Assembly: GCA_963712715.1 (NCBI GenBank)
Contig: CAVQJI010000016.1
Span: 62,001-126,000, forward strand
Source: JAFEDN01 sp963712715
Lineage (GTDB): Bacteria > Pseudomonadota > Gammaproteobacteria > Coxiellales > Coxiellaceae
Reading direction: 5' to 3'
Length of the DNA stretch: 64,000 bases
Within the stretch, counting starts at the first letter, position 1. Every line of letters starts with the position of its first letter. The notes beneath the pieces were generated by a model, which saw only the letters and a list, made by a program, of their open reading frames with translations, was not told the origin of the DNA and did no database searches. Below are positions 35,252-45,336 of this stretch, piece after piece. A program made the translations under genes and the position numbers.

Positions 35252-35560
35252 TTCTCGCTGAGTACAGCGAAAACTGCTTTAGGCTTAAAACCTGTACTCG
35301 GGGTCGATGCCCGGAATGAAGGTGGAGACGCCCCGCTCCATAGGCGTCAAGTTAAGCGGTTGAACACTAAAAAGCATAGTCATTGCGAGCGTGAGCGAAG
35401 CAATCCAGTTCGAACTTTGTAGAAATTCTGTACTGGATTGCTTCGCTCGCGCTCGCAATGACAGCGTCCTTGAGAAAAAAACTCTTAGCTTGACGCCTAT
35501 GGACGCTCCGCTCTCTGCCCTTGCGGTTCCCCATCGCGTAAGGTGAGTTTCCTTTAGAAG
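35252..35560 (+). repeat. Palindromic repeat family D, copy 3, split by a MITE
   Basis: The left part (CAATTCTCGCTGAGTACAGC to GATGCCCGGAATGAAGG, about 35252-35337) and the right part (GACGCTCCGCTCTCTGCCC to CCCATCGCGTAAGG, about 35503-35545) together match other family D copies. The element 35338-35502 sits between them. The gap holds no gene. Confidence 0.7.
35338..35502. repeat. MITE of the GCGTCAAG family, copy B
   Basis: The termini are CCATAGGCGTCAAGTTAAG and CTTAGCTTGACGCCTATGG (one mismatch), and the interior is a GTCATTGCGAGCG palindrome. It is nearly identical to 60604-60768. Imperfect direct repeats ACGCCCCGCT / ACGCTCCGCT flank it. Confidence 0.8.
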
Positions 35561-35587
35561 GAGCAGGGAACAGAAGAACGAATCAGA

Positions 35588-36994
35588 TTAATATCTGCTG
35601 CCACCGCCATAACCCGAGTAAGAAGTGGAGTTAGAACTAGAGTTAGAACCAGATTTAGAACTGGATCCAGAGCTAGAGCCGGGATTCCCCTTCAATTCCT
35701 CGACAATGCCATTTGATCCCGAGTGGTAATTACCTTTAAGAGGCATAAATGATTGAGTATTTGTACCAACGCCGAGAACAACCGGGATATCACTCATCAA
35801 TTTTTGCTCCTGGTCAAGGGTTGGCTGGTATTGAAGTGGCGTCAGTGTCCTATATACCATGGGGGCAAAATGCTGAGCTATTTTCCATCTGACGATTTCC
35901 TTTGCCAGGTCATTAAAATCATATGGATGGTCTTTCTGTTCATCAACCTCCGAACGATCACACATATAATCATCCCCGACAAAACAGGGATTCGTCATTA
36001 CTTTATTAGGAACACGCTTGCTTACAAAAAAGGGAGGGACCAACGTTTTGTATATATCCCCCAAAAGGTTTTCTGAAATAAGATATTCCGTTTTACGATT
36101 AATCTCTACGCATAAATTTTCACAATCTCTCATTGTTAATCCCTTCAGAATAAACTTATATACTTCCGGACTAATGATAACATAATTCTCAGCCACCTTA
36201 TTCAATTTTTGAAGATTCTCTGGATCAATTTTAATGTCTGTCGCTACGTCGTCTTTGCTTAAAATACTATAATGAGAATCACAAATAATTTTTAAAGAAT
36301 CACAAGCAGCTTTAAAATTTGTAGCAGGAGCGTTGTTGGCCGCAGCCTCCAATTTAACCGCTATTTTATAAACCGGATTTATTGAAACAGGATGGCGTAC
36401 CCAACTCCGAATTTTTTCAATATCATTTTTATCCCCGAGAACAATATAAGTCTTGCCGGATCTTATCGTGGTAAATCCCCCACTGAGCCGCTGTTGGTGT
36501 TGCAAGGCATTCAATGCTGACTTTATTTCTTTACTGCCCGATTGCTGATATAGAGTGTCTGACACCAAAGGAGTGACTTCCAGTGCATGCTCTGAAATAA
36601 AGTCTATGCAATGTTCCAAAATATTACTTTTATATTTACCAGGTATTGAAATTTTAAGAACGTTACCCATGCTTTCACGAGCTTCTACCGGTAAATTGGC
36701 AGGTATGATTTTTTGATCTACTAATTTTAACGTAACCTTCTCCGGAACGGCCTTGGAATGCGGAGCCTGCAAATTCAATAATTTTAAATAATCGTTCTCT
36801 ATCTCCAACCATTCACTCTTTAATGCTCCCAGCTTTTGGAGATTAGACTGGTCTTTGGTAATGACGGCTGTGCCAGGAAGAAACTGGAAATTTTTATTAC
36901 CCAGAAAGCGCTCAACCGAATCATCTGTTATGAACTCTGCAGTATTTTCAATTTCCACATTAAGATATTGGCACATATTAATATCAAGTTCCAC
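35588..36994 (-). CDS. Unknown protein with Gly/Ser-rich tail
   Basis: This 468-residue protein is unrecognised and has no signal peptide or membrane span. It contains repeated alpha/beta modules; one (about residues 140-200: LEVTPLVSDTLYQQSG, then GGFTTIRSGKTYIVLGDKND) aligns with a stretch in the upstream gene (FLIVSPSEMLALGYEES, then GRIVLTGKNGSACVIAESEK). The C-terminus is a serine/glycine tail (SSSGSSSKSGSNSSSNSTSY). The start is a GTG at 36994 or an ATG at 36976. It lies 22 bases after the upstream gene, and the frame upstream of the GTG stays open for about ten codons, so the two could once have been one gene. Confidence 0.65.
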   Translation of the reverse strand: MELDINMCQYLNVEIENTAEFITDDSVERFLGNKNFQFLPGTAVITKDQSNLQKLGALKSEWLEIENDYLKLLNLQAPHSKAVPEKVTLKLVDQKIIPANLPVEARESMGNVLKISIPGKYKSNILEHCIDFISEHALEVTPLVSDTLYQQSGSKEIKSALNALQHQQRLSGGFTTIRSGKTYIVLGDKNDIEKIRSWVRHPVSINPVYKIAVKLEAAANNAPATNFKAACDSLKIICDSHYSILSKDDVATDIKIDPENLQKLNKVAENYVIISPEVYKFILKGLTMRDCENLCVEINRKTEYLISENLLGDIYKTLVPPFFVSKRVPNKVMTNPCFVGDDYMCDRSEVDEQKDHPYDFNDLAKEIVRWKIAQHFAPMVYRTLTPLQYQPTLDQEQKLMSDIPVVLGVGTNTQSFMPLKGNYHSGSNGIVEELKGNPGSSSGSSSKSGSNSSSNSTSYSGYGGGSRY

Positions 36995-37016
36995 CAGACT
37001 TTTCTTCCAAATTTCT

Positions 37017-37814
37017 TCAATTTTGAACCGTTCCGTCCGGAAGAGCTACGACATAAAGATTTTTTGAATTCTCTAAATTAACACTACAATGTATTGATAA
37101 TTTTTTAAAAGCCTTCGATAATTGTTTCACATCATCTACGTTTTCCTGTAAGGAACTAACATTGATATTTTCGTATTTATGCTCATGTTTTGCGTCGGCA
37201 TGATAAAGTATAGTGATCGCCTTCGCCGGAGACATCGGTATGGGCTGTGGCATACCTTTTTGGAGTAATTGCAATTTCTCCGATTCGGCGATGACGCAGG
37301 CACTGCCGTTTTTACCGGTGAGAACAATACGCCCTTCTATAGGAATAATTCTTTTAAGAGACTGAACAGCAGAACGAGGCTTCGATTCCTCATATCCTAA
37401 AGCTAACATTTCAGAAGGTGAAACAATCAGAAACTGTCTCAGAAAAACATTATTTAAAGCTTTTTCATCCTCAACTGATAAACCTTCAACATAATATCCT
37501 CTGGGTAAACCATTTTCTAAATAAAAATGATCACGATTGTCAGCATGGTCCACCTCGAACTCGAATTTCCCTTGTAATAGTTGGCTAATTTGCACGGCGT
37601 GTTGCGTCACTTCCCCCTTGCCTTTCCCCGAAGTGATATAACTAATACCGTATTTACCAGGTTTGCCACCCAGTAATAGCAGTAATGCCATAGTTATTTT
37701 TCTTATAGGGTCCGCTTCTCTAAAAATTGGCTGTGCTGATGAGTTATTGCTGAGCGCACTGTAAATGCTTGCGCATAAAACCGGTCCCAAAAACAATTCC
37801 TGTTTTCCTTTCAT
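37017..37814 (-). CDS. Unknown protein sharing a module with the downstream gene
   Basis: This 265-residue protein is unrecognised. It has one mildly hydrophobic segment (IRKITMALLLLLGGK) but no clear signal peptide. Its C-terminal half carries modules of strand-helix-strand type, such as ITILYHADAKHEHKY followed by VDDVKQLSKAFKKLSIHCS and NLYVVALPDGT, like those of the gene at 35588-36994. The ATG at 37814 has GGAG six bases upstream; the in-frame ATG at 37826 overlaps that site. The two genes probably form an operon or a split single gene. Confidence 0.65.
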   Translation of the reverse strand: MKGKQELFLGPVLCASIYSALSNNSSAQPIFREADPIRKITMALLLLLGGKPGKYGISYITSGKGKGEVTQHAVQISQLLQGKFEFEVDHADNRDHFYLENGLPRGYYVEGLSVEDEKALNNVFLRQFLIVSPSEMLALGYEESKPRSAVQSLKRIIPIEGRIVLTGKNGSACVIAESEKLQLLQKGMPQPIPMSPAKAITILYHADAKHEHKYENINVSSLQENVDDVKQLSKAFKKLSIHCSVNLENSKNLYVVALPDGTVQN

Positions 37815-37959
37815 TCTAATCTCCATATTTTGGTACTAAAATTTAGTATATTTTTTACAAACAGTATTTTCTGCCTGCCACAGAATATAACGTCTTTATT
37901 TTCTGTGGACAACAAGATGCATGTTTTTAAAAAATTTGTCAAGTGATTATCGCAAATTT

Positions 37960-38095
37960 CAGCAATTCCCGCTGGGTACAGCGGCAATTGCTTCCTATTT
38001 ATATCCTGCGCTCGGCGGAGCCGATGCTCGGAATGAAGGGGGAGCGCTGCGCGCAGCTCCCCCTTGCGAACCCCCATCGCGCAAAGAATTTTCTA
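37960..38095 (+). repeat. Palindromic repeat family D, copy 4 (full length)
   Basis: It has all family parts in order: CAATTCCCGCTGGGTACAGC, ATTTATATCCTGCGCTCGGC, GATGCTCGGAATGAAGGGGG, GCGCTGCGCGCAGC, CTTGCGAACCCCCATCGCG. It fills the gap between the unknown operon and ybiT. Confidence 0.8.
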
Positions 38096-38133
38096 TGAAA
38101 ATTAATCAAAAAATAAGCAATAGAACTTAATTA

Positions 38134-39737
38134 TCATCTTGATGGCGATTCGGATTGAGTGAGCAGATAGTCTTCGTAAGTTCCAGTAAAGTCAACGATG
38201 CCTTGAGGCTTGATTTCCAGGATACGCGTCGCCAGCGATGATACGAATTCCCGGTCATGGCTAATAAAAATGAGGGTGCCCGCATAATTTTCCAACGCAG
38301 TATTCAGTGATTCAATAGATTCCATATCCAGATGGTTAGTCGGCTCGTCCATCAGTAACACGTTGGGTTTTTGCAGCATTAATTTGCCGAATAACAATCG
38401 GCCTTCTTCCCCGCCGGAAATAACTTTGACGGATTTATTGCTATCGTCCTTTGAAAACAACAACCTTCCGAGAACGGCGCGGATACTCTGTTCATCATCG
38501 CCTTCCTGCATCCATTGACACATCCATTGAAATAAGGACATATCCTCTTCGTACTCTGCCGCATGATCCTGCGCGAAATAGCCAATATTGACATTCTCGG
38601 ACCATTTAACCGACCCAGTATCCGGCGTCAGGTCGCCCAGCAGACAACGCATTAAAGTGGTTTTACCAATGCCATTAGCACCGATAATGGCAATCCGCTC
38701 GCCCGCTTCCACACTCACACTAAAATCTTTAAATAATGGCAATTTGGTATCGAATTTTTTACTCAGATTTTTTGCCTCCAGCGCCAACCGGTGCAGTTTT
38801 TTCTTTTGCTCAAAACGGATAAAAGGATTAACGCGGCTGGATGGCTTGACATCTTCCAATTTAATTTTCTCAATTTGCCGTGCTCGTGAAGTCGCCTGCC
38901 TTGCTTTGGAAACATTAGCGGAAAAACGGCTAACGAAAGACTGAAGTTCAGCAATCTGGGCTTTCTTCTTGGCATTGTCGGTTAACATGCGCTCGCGGAC
39001 CTGGGTAGAGGCTGTCATGTACTCGTCGTAATTGCCCGGATAAATGCGCAATTCCCGATAATCAAGGTCCGCCATGTGGGTACAGACACTATTTAAAAAA
39101 TGTCGATCATGCGAAATAATAATCATTAACGAGTTGCGCTCATTGAGGATGTTTTCCAGCCAGCTAATGGTATGAATATCCAGGTTATTGGTGGGCTCGT
39201 CCAGCAGTAAAATATCGGGATCACCGAATAATGCCTGCGCCAATAATACCCGCAACTTCCAGCCAGGCGCGACTTCCCGCATTAAACCGTTATGCTGCTC
39301 TAACGGAATACCCAGACCCATTAATAATTCTCCGGCGCGCGATTCGGCGGTATAACCGTCTAATTCGGCAAACTCGGCTTCGAGGTCGGCAATAATAATG
39401 CCGTCGGCGTCGCTCATTTCCGGTAGCGAATAGATCCGATCGCGCTCCTGTTTCACCGCCCACAATTTGGGTGGCCCATAATAACGGTGTCAATCACGGT
39501 ATAGTCTTCAAAACCAAATTGATCTTGCCGGAGTTTGCCCAGGCGCTTAGGGATCGATCATTAACGCTCCCGGAAGTAGGCGATAAATCGCCCCCCTAAA
39601 ATTTTCATAAAGGTCGATTTCCCCGAACCATTCGCGCCAATCAGGCCATAACGGTTGGAGCCGGTAAAATTTACCGACACATTTTCAAACAGAGGCTTTG
39701 CCCCAAACTGCATAGTTAAATTAGAAGTCGCAATCAA
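38134..39737 (-). pseudogene. ybiT: ABC-F ATPase YbiT, several frameshifts at the 5' end
   Basis: The frame 38134-39465 encodes the protein from MWAVKQERDR onward, with the first-domain signature and Walker B (DPDILLLDEPTNNLD), the linker (SSRVNPFIRFEQKKKL), the second Walker A (GANGIGKTTL) and signature. The missing start is present upstream in other frames: LIATSNLTMQFGAKPLFENV and GLIGANGSGKSTFMKILGG from a TTG at 39737 with AGGA upstream, then LGKLRQDQFGFEDYTVIDTV. Four one-base changes are needed to join them: extra G in a run of six (39591-39596), extra A (39561-39562), extra C (39550-39552), missing A (39466-39468). Homologues are about 530 residues. YbiT-type proteins act on ribosomes as translation factors. 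Confidence 0.88.
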
Positions 39738-39898
39738 GTTATCATTCCTGTAGTAAAGGTCACGTAAATCTTTGTATTGTAATACTTTTGGTCATTACTG
39801 TCAAAAAACTGGCGGCGGCCAAAGTGATGAACTATTTTTCCACGTGAGTAGTATTTCAACTCAAAAAGACAGTTGCCATCATAGTGAGGGCTAAATTC

Positions 39899-41987
39899 AT
39901 GTGGACTGGTTATAAACACTTTCTGAACCACCTATGGTTGCAGGACCCTGAAAATCGACATCCTGACCTTATTTATTTCTTTAACGATCGTTACCTTTAC
40001 CTTTGTCATTTGTTATTCCTATTTTAAAAATTACGACGCCATTCTAAAGTATTCACGCGGAATGATGGAGCGAAATTCGTTGGCGCTGATTGAACGCGTC
40101 ACCCACATCCAGAATGAAGCTGAACAGGTGCTTAATAATACTTCCGGATTATCTATTGGTAAAAAAAATCTTTCTTACAATGATCCTGAATTACAATTAT
40201 TTATGTTAAATTTGCTGAAATTTAATCCCGATATCTCGTCTTTTTTTATTGCTTTCAATTCTGGGAGCCGTGTACTCGTCAAAAAAATTGATACCTCGTC
40301 CCAAACCACTTTTATATCCAGGCCTGAAGTCCTTCTTCCAGCCAATGCTCGGTATATCGTTAAAGTCATGGACCCGGCGATAACTCCTATTCCCGAATTT
40401 TGGTATTATCTGGATCAGAATTTCTCAATTGTAGACCAGGAGAAATTTCCTCATATCACTATTTTTACCAAGACCAGGCCATGGTATCTCGGCGCTTCGC
40501 AGTCAAAACAAATTTATTGGACTAATCCTTATTATTATATTCATACCCATGATTTGGGAATTACTGCAAGCAATGCGATTAATGACAAGGATGGCAATTT
40601 AAAAATGATACTGGGCGTGGATATTTCTTTTATTGAATTATCGAACTTTTTAAAGAAACAAACCATCGGCCAATATGGTCACGCTTTTCTCACAGACCAG
40701 AGCGGTAAATTACTGATTCCGTCCTTCTCGGGCCCTAATGCCAAAAGAATTCCCCCTGAGGCGCTTAAGGCTGCCTTGTCTTATTTCAAAAAAACCAATG
40801 ACCGGAATTTTTCTTTTAAATTTCATCATACCCGTTATCTCAGTTATGTGAGTAATATGCCCGCCATTTTTGGACAACATTGGCTAATTATTACTATTGT
40901 TCCTTTTTCCGATTTTTTTTCGGACCTGATTAAAACTCAAATGGAAGTTACCCTGATTACTTTAATAATTCTGATGTTTTCCATATTAATCATTATTTAT
41001 TTTTCCAAACGAATTTCCAATCCCATCGTTGCTTTGGCCAGTGAGGTGGATAAAATTACCAATCTTGACCTTTCGAGTCATCGCCGAATATTTTCATATA
41101 TTATCGAAATAAGAACGATGGACGCATCGGTGGCGTCTCTGCGTGAAGCCATGCGTTCTTTTTCCCGTTATGTACCCAAAGAAATCGTCAAACAGCTTTT
41201 AGCACAGGGGAAAGAAATAACTCTGCATGTTGATAAGCGAAGATTAACGATTTTATTTTCCGACATTCAGGATTTTACGACTATTTCTGAAACTAATTCC
41301 TTAAGTATATTGATGCCGCTACTGAACGAATATTTCGACGGTTTATCCAAAATTATTCTGGAAAATCAGGGGACCATTGATAAATACATCGGTGATAGCA
41401 TAATGGCCTTCTGGGGAGCGCCCCTCGTCGCCCCCAATCATGCAGAGCTTGCCTGTCGAACTGCGCTTTTATGTCGGCATTTTCTAATAGATTTCAATGA
41501 AAAATGCCGGGAGCAAGGTAAACCACAATTACTGACACGTTTTGGTATTAGCGCGGGCCCCGTGGTAGTGGGGAATATTGGTACTTTGGAAAGGATGAAT
41601 TATACAGTCATTGGGGATGCGGTAAACACAGCAGCCCGGTTGCAGGTGACCGACAAGATTTATCATGTCAGTATTATCATCAGCGAAGAAGTCTACATGC
41701 AGACCGATCAGAAATTTCTGGTCCGGCCACTGGATACTGTCGCAGTGCGCGGTAAAAAAGAAAAAATAAAAATTTACGAATTGGTAGCTCTGGAAGCCGA
41801 AGGCACACCGATTGGCGCAACGAAGGCACAACGCGACCTCTGTGACAGTTTCGCCCATGCTTATAAAACATTTTCCGAGGGTGACTATGTCACAGCCCAG
41901 CAGCTATTCGAAGCTATCCATCAAAAATTCCCAAACGATTTCCCCACCGAATTTTATTTAAACCGATTAAAAGAGACTAAAAAGTAA
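39899..41987 (+). CDS. Membrane-bound class III adenylate/guanylate cyclase, 5' frameshift
   Basis: The frame open from 40062 encodes a dCache-like sensor (RPWYLGASQSKQIYWTNPYY), a membrane span (VTLITLIILMFSILIIIYF), a HAMP-like linker (ISNPIVALASEVDKITNL) and a class III cyclase domain (LTILFSDIQDFTTISE; YIGDSIMAFWGAP; RFGISAGPVVVGNIG; YTVIGDAVNTAARLQ). A short TPR-like tail ends it. The first membrane span (IDILTLFISLTIVTFTFVIC) is encoded in the same frame upstream of 40062 without a usual start codon. An ATG at 39899 with a GAGGG ribosome site reads MWTGYKHFLNHLWLQDPE, and removing one A from the AAAA at 39951-39954 joins it to that span. Intact length would be about 695. The product is probably cAMP; the signal is unknown. 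Confidence 0.85.
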
Positions 41988-42175
41988 AACGTTGTGGACG
42001 TTGGATGGCCGCTACCGGAAGAACTTCGAGATAAGGAAGTACCCGAACCTTACCGGCGCAATGAGCACGTCGGATAAGCTCGCAGCTTTGGACGAAGGCG
42101 ATTCCCTGCGATTTCCGGGCGGGTTAAACAATATTTACGAGGTTGGAGTAAGCAAAGTTCTTGGCAATGGCCTTA

Positions 42176-42204
42176 TTGCGCCAATACTGAAAATAAGGTA
42201 TAAT
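42176..42204 (+). promoter_or_regulatory. Probable sigma-70 promoter of the ABC exporter
   Basis: TTGCGC at 42176-42181 and TATAAT at 42199-42204 have a 17-base spacer. The start codon lies 29 bases downstream of the -10. The gap 41988-42232 otherwise has only a short open frame that I do not consider a gene. Confidence 0.65.
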
Positions 42205-42232
42205 CTTAATCCGTAAAATATCGAGAAATTAC

Positions 42233-44035
42233 ATGAAATTGCCGAAGTCGTTACCTGCGTTTATCTGGTTTTTCATCAAACAGCAGCCCGCCGCGTTTAT
42301 TTTTATTGTCCTGACATCGTGGGTATGGGCTGTGAATGAAAGTCTATTTCCCTATTTTATCAAATCCCTTGTTAATGCTATTAATAATTATCATAGCGAC
42401 CCCTTGCAGGTGTGGCATGTTTTAAAGGGACCTTTGGCCGGTTTAAGCGGTCTCTGGTTGGCTATGGAATTTTCCATGCGCACACAAGGGCTGGTTATGA
42501 TGCGCGCATTCCCACGACTTCGCGCAGAGATGCGGGAATCGATCTTTAGTTATGTTCGCCGGCATTCTCATGAGTATTTCGCCAATAATTTCGCGGGAAA
42601 CATCGCCAGCAAGATAAACGACCTACCCTCCGGCATCGAACTGATACTGCAAATAACTTTATTTAATTTTATTGCATTCGCAGTGGCTTTTTTAGTCGCC
42701 ATAATCGTGCTGTCACACGTCAGCCTGTATTTTTCATCTTTATTGCTGGGCTGGTCCGTTTGTCACATGATAGTTACCACCATTTTTCTCAAATCCGGAT
42801 ACCGGCTGGCAGAAGCCGGGTCGGAAGCTTCCTCAACCGTAACCGGTAAAATTGTCGACAGCTTAACGAATATGCTCAATGTGCGGCTGTTTTCAAGAGG
42901 AAAATTTGAAAGCCGGTACTTACATCAATTTACCCAGGAAGAGCAAACGCGTTATCAAAAATCCCTATGGCACCTGGAAAAAATGAAGTTTATTCAGGGC
43001 GCACTGGGTACTCTTTTCATTCTTATCGTGATGTTCAGTTTGGTCTACGGCTGGTCGCATTCCTGGGTTACCCTTGGCGATTTTACGCTGGTGGGTATGC
43101 TGTCATTCTCCATGCTTGGGTTTATTTGGTATGCGTCTTATCAAATGACTACGTTCGTGCGTGAAGCAGGAAAAATGCGCGCGGCTTTATCATTAATCAC
43201 GACACCTCACGAGGTCCAGGATGCTCCGAATGCAATGACTCTGGAAGTACAACAGGGAGTCATTCGGTTTAAAAACGTTTCCTTCGCTTATCAGACTGGT
43301 AAACCGATCTTTAATCAATTGAATGTGAATATTCCAGCGGGGCAAAAAGTCGGTTTGGTAGGTTTTTCAGGTTCTGGAAAATCGACTTTTGTTAATTTAA
43401 TCCTGCGCTTTTATGACATTCAGGGCGGGGAAATTTTAATTGACAGACAAAATATCAGCGCCGTTACAGCCAATTCACTGCGTCAACAAATTGGCATGAT
43501 TCCTCAAGATCCCAGTTTATTCCATCGTACGTTAATGGAAAATATTCGTTATGGTCGTGAAGACGCCAGTGATGAAGACGTCATAAAGGCTGCCAAACTG
43601 GCTCATTGTCACGAATTTATTGAACAACTGGATGAACAATATCATTCGCTGGTTGGTGAGCGCGGCGTCAAACTCTCGGGAGGACAACGTCAGCGCATTG
43701 CGATTGCCCGGGCTATTTTAAAAAACGCACCCATTTTGATTCTGGATGAGGCGACTTCCTCACTCGATTCCGTCACTGAAAAAATTATTCAGAAAAGTTT
43801 GGACAGACTGATGCAAAACCGCACGACTATTATTATTGCGCATCGTCTGTCGACTTTATTGCACATGGACAGAATTCTGGTATTCGATCAGGGTAAAATT
43901 ATCGAAGACGGCCCCGCAAGCGAATTACTGCGACAAAATGGACACTTTGCCCGATTGTGGAATATGCAGGTGGATGGATTTTTAATGGATCACCACAAAG
44001 TCGAACTGGCCGCGGAGGTTATATATACCGCGTGA
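42233..44035 (+). CDS. ABC transporter, fused permease and ATPase (exporter type)
   Basis: This 600-residue half-transporter has six membrane segments in the first 320 residues and a C-terminal nucleotide-binding domain: Walker A GFSGSGKST, Q-loop QQIGMIPQDPSLFH, signature KLSGGQRQRIAIARAIL, Walker B ILILDEATSSLD and switch His in IIAHRLST. It works as a dimer in the inner membrane. The exporter type (MsbA/ABCB-like) suggests a lipid, peptide or drug, but no substrate can be named. The last codons and stop (VIYTA then TGA) lie inside a palindrome at 44024-44188, so the natural C-terminus may have been altered. Confidence 0.9.
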   Translation: MKLPKSLPAFIWFFIKQQPAAFIFIVLTSWVWAVNESLFPYFIKSLVNAINNYHSDPLQVWHVLKGPLAGLSGLWLAMEFSMRTQGLVMMRAFPRLRAEMRESIFSYVRRHSHEYFANNFAGNIASKINDLPSGIELILQITLFNFIAFAVAFLVAIIVLSHVSLYFSSLLLGWSVCHMIVTTIFLKSGYRLAEAGSEASSTVTGKIVDSLTNMLNVRLFSRGKFESRYLHQFTQEEQTRYQKSLWHLEKMKFIQGALGTLFILIVMFSLVYGWSHSWVTLGDFTLVGMLSFSMLGFIWYASYQMTTFVREAGKMRAALSLITTPHEVQDAPNAMTLEVQQGVIRFKNVSFAYQTGKPIFNQLNVNIPAGQKVGLVGFSGSGKSTFVNLILRFYDIQGGEILIDRQNISAVTANSLRQQIGMIPQDPSLFHRTLMENIRYGREDASDEDVIKAAKLAHCHEFIEQLDEQYHSLVGERGVKLSGGQRQRIAIARAILKNAPILILDEATSSLDSVTEKIIQKSLDRLMQNRTTIIIAHRLSTLLHMDRILVFDQGKIIEDGPASELLRQNGHFARLWNMQVDGFLMDHHKVELAAEVIYTA

Positions 44036-44188
44036 CCTCTCAATTTGCGGTTTTTAGCATCCCATCTGCAGGCCATCTTGTGCTTTAAAAAACATTTGCA
44101 TATGAGTAACTATGCGCATGTTTTTTAAAACACAATCTGGCCAACATCTGGGCGCTAAAAACCGCAAATTGAGAGGTCACGCGGTATA
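44024..44188. repeat. 165-bp palindrome at the 3' end of the ABC transporter
   Basis: The arms TATACCGCGTGACCTCTCAA ... and their complement continue through TTTGCGGTTTTTAGC / GCTAAAAACCGCAAA and further inside (GCTTTAAAAAACATTTGC / GCGCATGTTTTTTAAAAC). It contains the transporter stop codon. No T-run follows, so it is not a typical terminator. Confidence 0.8.
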
Positions 44189-44234
44189 GTCATCGCATGG
44201 GTGTTTATTTTTTTGATTTAGACTCATTTGTAGA

Positions 44235-44481
44235 GTCAATATTTTAAAGATTCGCCAGCCATTCACGCTGAGTACAGCGTTCATGGCTTCCCTATTTTTA
44301 TCCTGCGCATCGGCAAAGCCGATTGCTCGGAATGAGGGCGCTAACGAGACCGACGGGTGGCAGAGGAAAGAGATTTTGCGCGCACAACGCGTACTCGCGC
44401 GAGCACGGAAAATCTCTTTCCTCTGACAGGCCCCGGCGAGTGCTTACCCGCTATTCCTTGGCGAATCTTTAAAATATTGAC
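44235..44481. repeat. MITE with GTCAATATTTTAAAG termini
   Basis: The left end GTCAATATTTTAAAGATTCG (continuing CCA) is matched by an inverted right end, GAATCTTTAAAATATTGAC. Inside is a family D fragment (CGCTGAGTACAGCG, GATTGCTCGGAATGAG) and a hairpin around AGAGATTTTGCGCGC / GCACGGAAAATCTCT. The right end overlaps the last 13 bases of nadC and provides its stop. A solo end occurs at 26915. Confidence 0.8.
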
Positions 44482-45336
44482 GGGGCATGGGGAAGCTCTG
44501 AAGCCAGAAATCTCATTGAGAGGTCGATGGCCTGAATGTGTTTGGTCAAAGAACCTACGGAAATATAGTCGACACCGGTTTCAGCCACTTCACAGATATT
44601 TTCCAAAGTAATGTTACCGGATACTTCCAGTTTGGATCGACCGCGGTTAAGCTGGACTGCCTGAACAATTTCCGTTAATTGAAAATTATCCAGCATGATT
44701 ATTTCTACCTGCGCTGCCAGGGCTTCCTCGAGCTGCACTAAATTTTCGACTTCGACTTCCACTATTTTACCCGGATGACGTTCCCGGGCCCAATAAACCG
44801 CCTTGGTGATTGAACCGCAACTGACCAGATGGTTTTCCTTGATTAAATAGGCGTCATACAATCCCATCCGGTGATTTCGACCACCTGCGGTACGAACGGC
44901 GTATTTCTGCGCGGCGCGCAGCCCAGGAATGGTTTTACGGGTGTCCAGTAATTGCGTGTGAAAACCTTTTAGAGCCGCCAGGAATTGATCGACCCGCGTC
45001 GCAGTTCCTGATAGGGTTTGCAACCAGTTCAGAGCACAACGTTCACCACTCAACAGCGCACGGGCAGGTCCGGAGATTTTCACCCAAATTTGTCCGGGCG
45101 CTACTCTTTCGCCTTCCTGTACCATCCAGTCGAGATGGACCAGAGGAGCTATTTGCCGATACACACTGTCGGCCCAGGGAATACCGCAAACCATGGCGTG
45201 CTCGCGGCTTTTGATCTGCGCGCTCGCCTGTTGTAAGGGATCAATTAATGCAGCGCTGATGTCGCCTTCGCCGAGATCTTCCCCGAATTGATTCGGCTAC
45301 CTGGGCCTCAATGGATGGTAACGTCGTGTTTTTCAT
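44469..45336 (-). pseudogene. nadC: Nicotinate-nucleotide pyrophosphorylase, one frameshift
   Basis: NadC makes nicotinate mononucleotide from quinolinate and PRPP in NAD synthesis. The long frame (from 45194) has the active-site stretch (TQLLDTRKTIPGLRAAQKYA, GGRNHRMGLYDAYLIKENH, EVEVENLVQLEEAL, IIMLDNF, VDYISVGSLTKH). The N-terminus lies just upstream in another frame, MKNTTLPSIEAQVAESIR from an ATG at 45336, joining EDLGEGDISAALIDPL if one G is removed from GGGG (45281-45284). Restored length is 288 residues, near E. coli NadC (297). The ATG overlaps the end of pssA. The final SIF residues and stop come from the MITE at 44235-44481. As NadC is usually needed, a sequence error should be considered. 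Confidence 0.88.

Noticed and set aside
39734..39931. Minus-strand open frame of 65 codons upstream of ybiT
   Set aside because: It overlaps the ybiT start and the cyclase leader, resembles nothing known, and has no clear ribosome site.
41992..42216. Open frame of 74 codons between the cyclase and the ABC exporter
   Set aside because: It overlaps the exporter promoter. Another frame reads WPLPEEL, faintly like the start of IS21 transposases, but too short to call.
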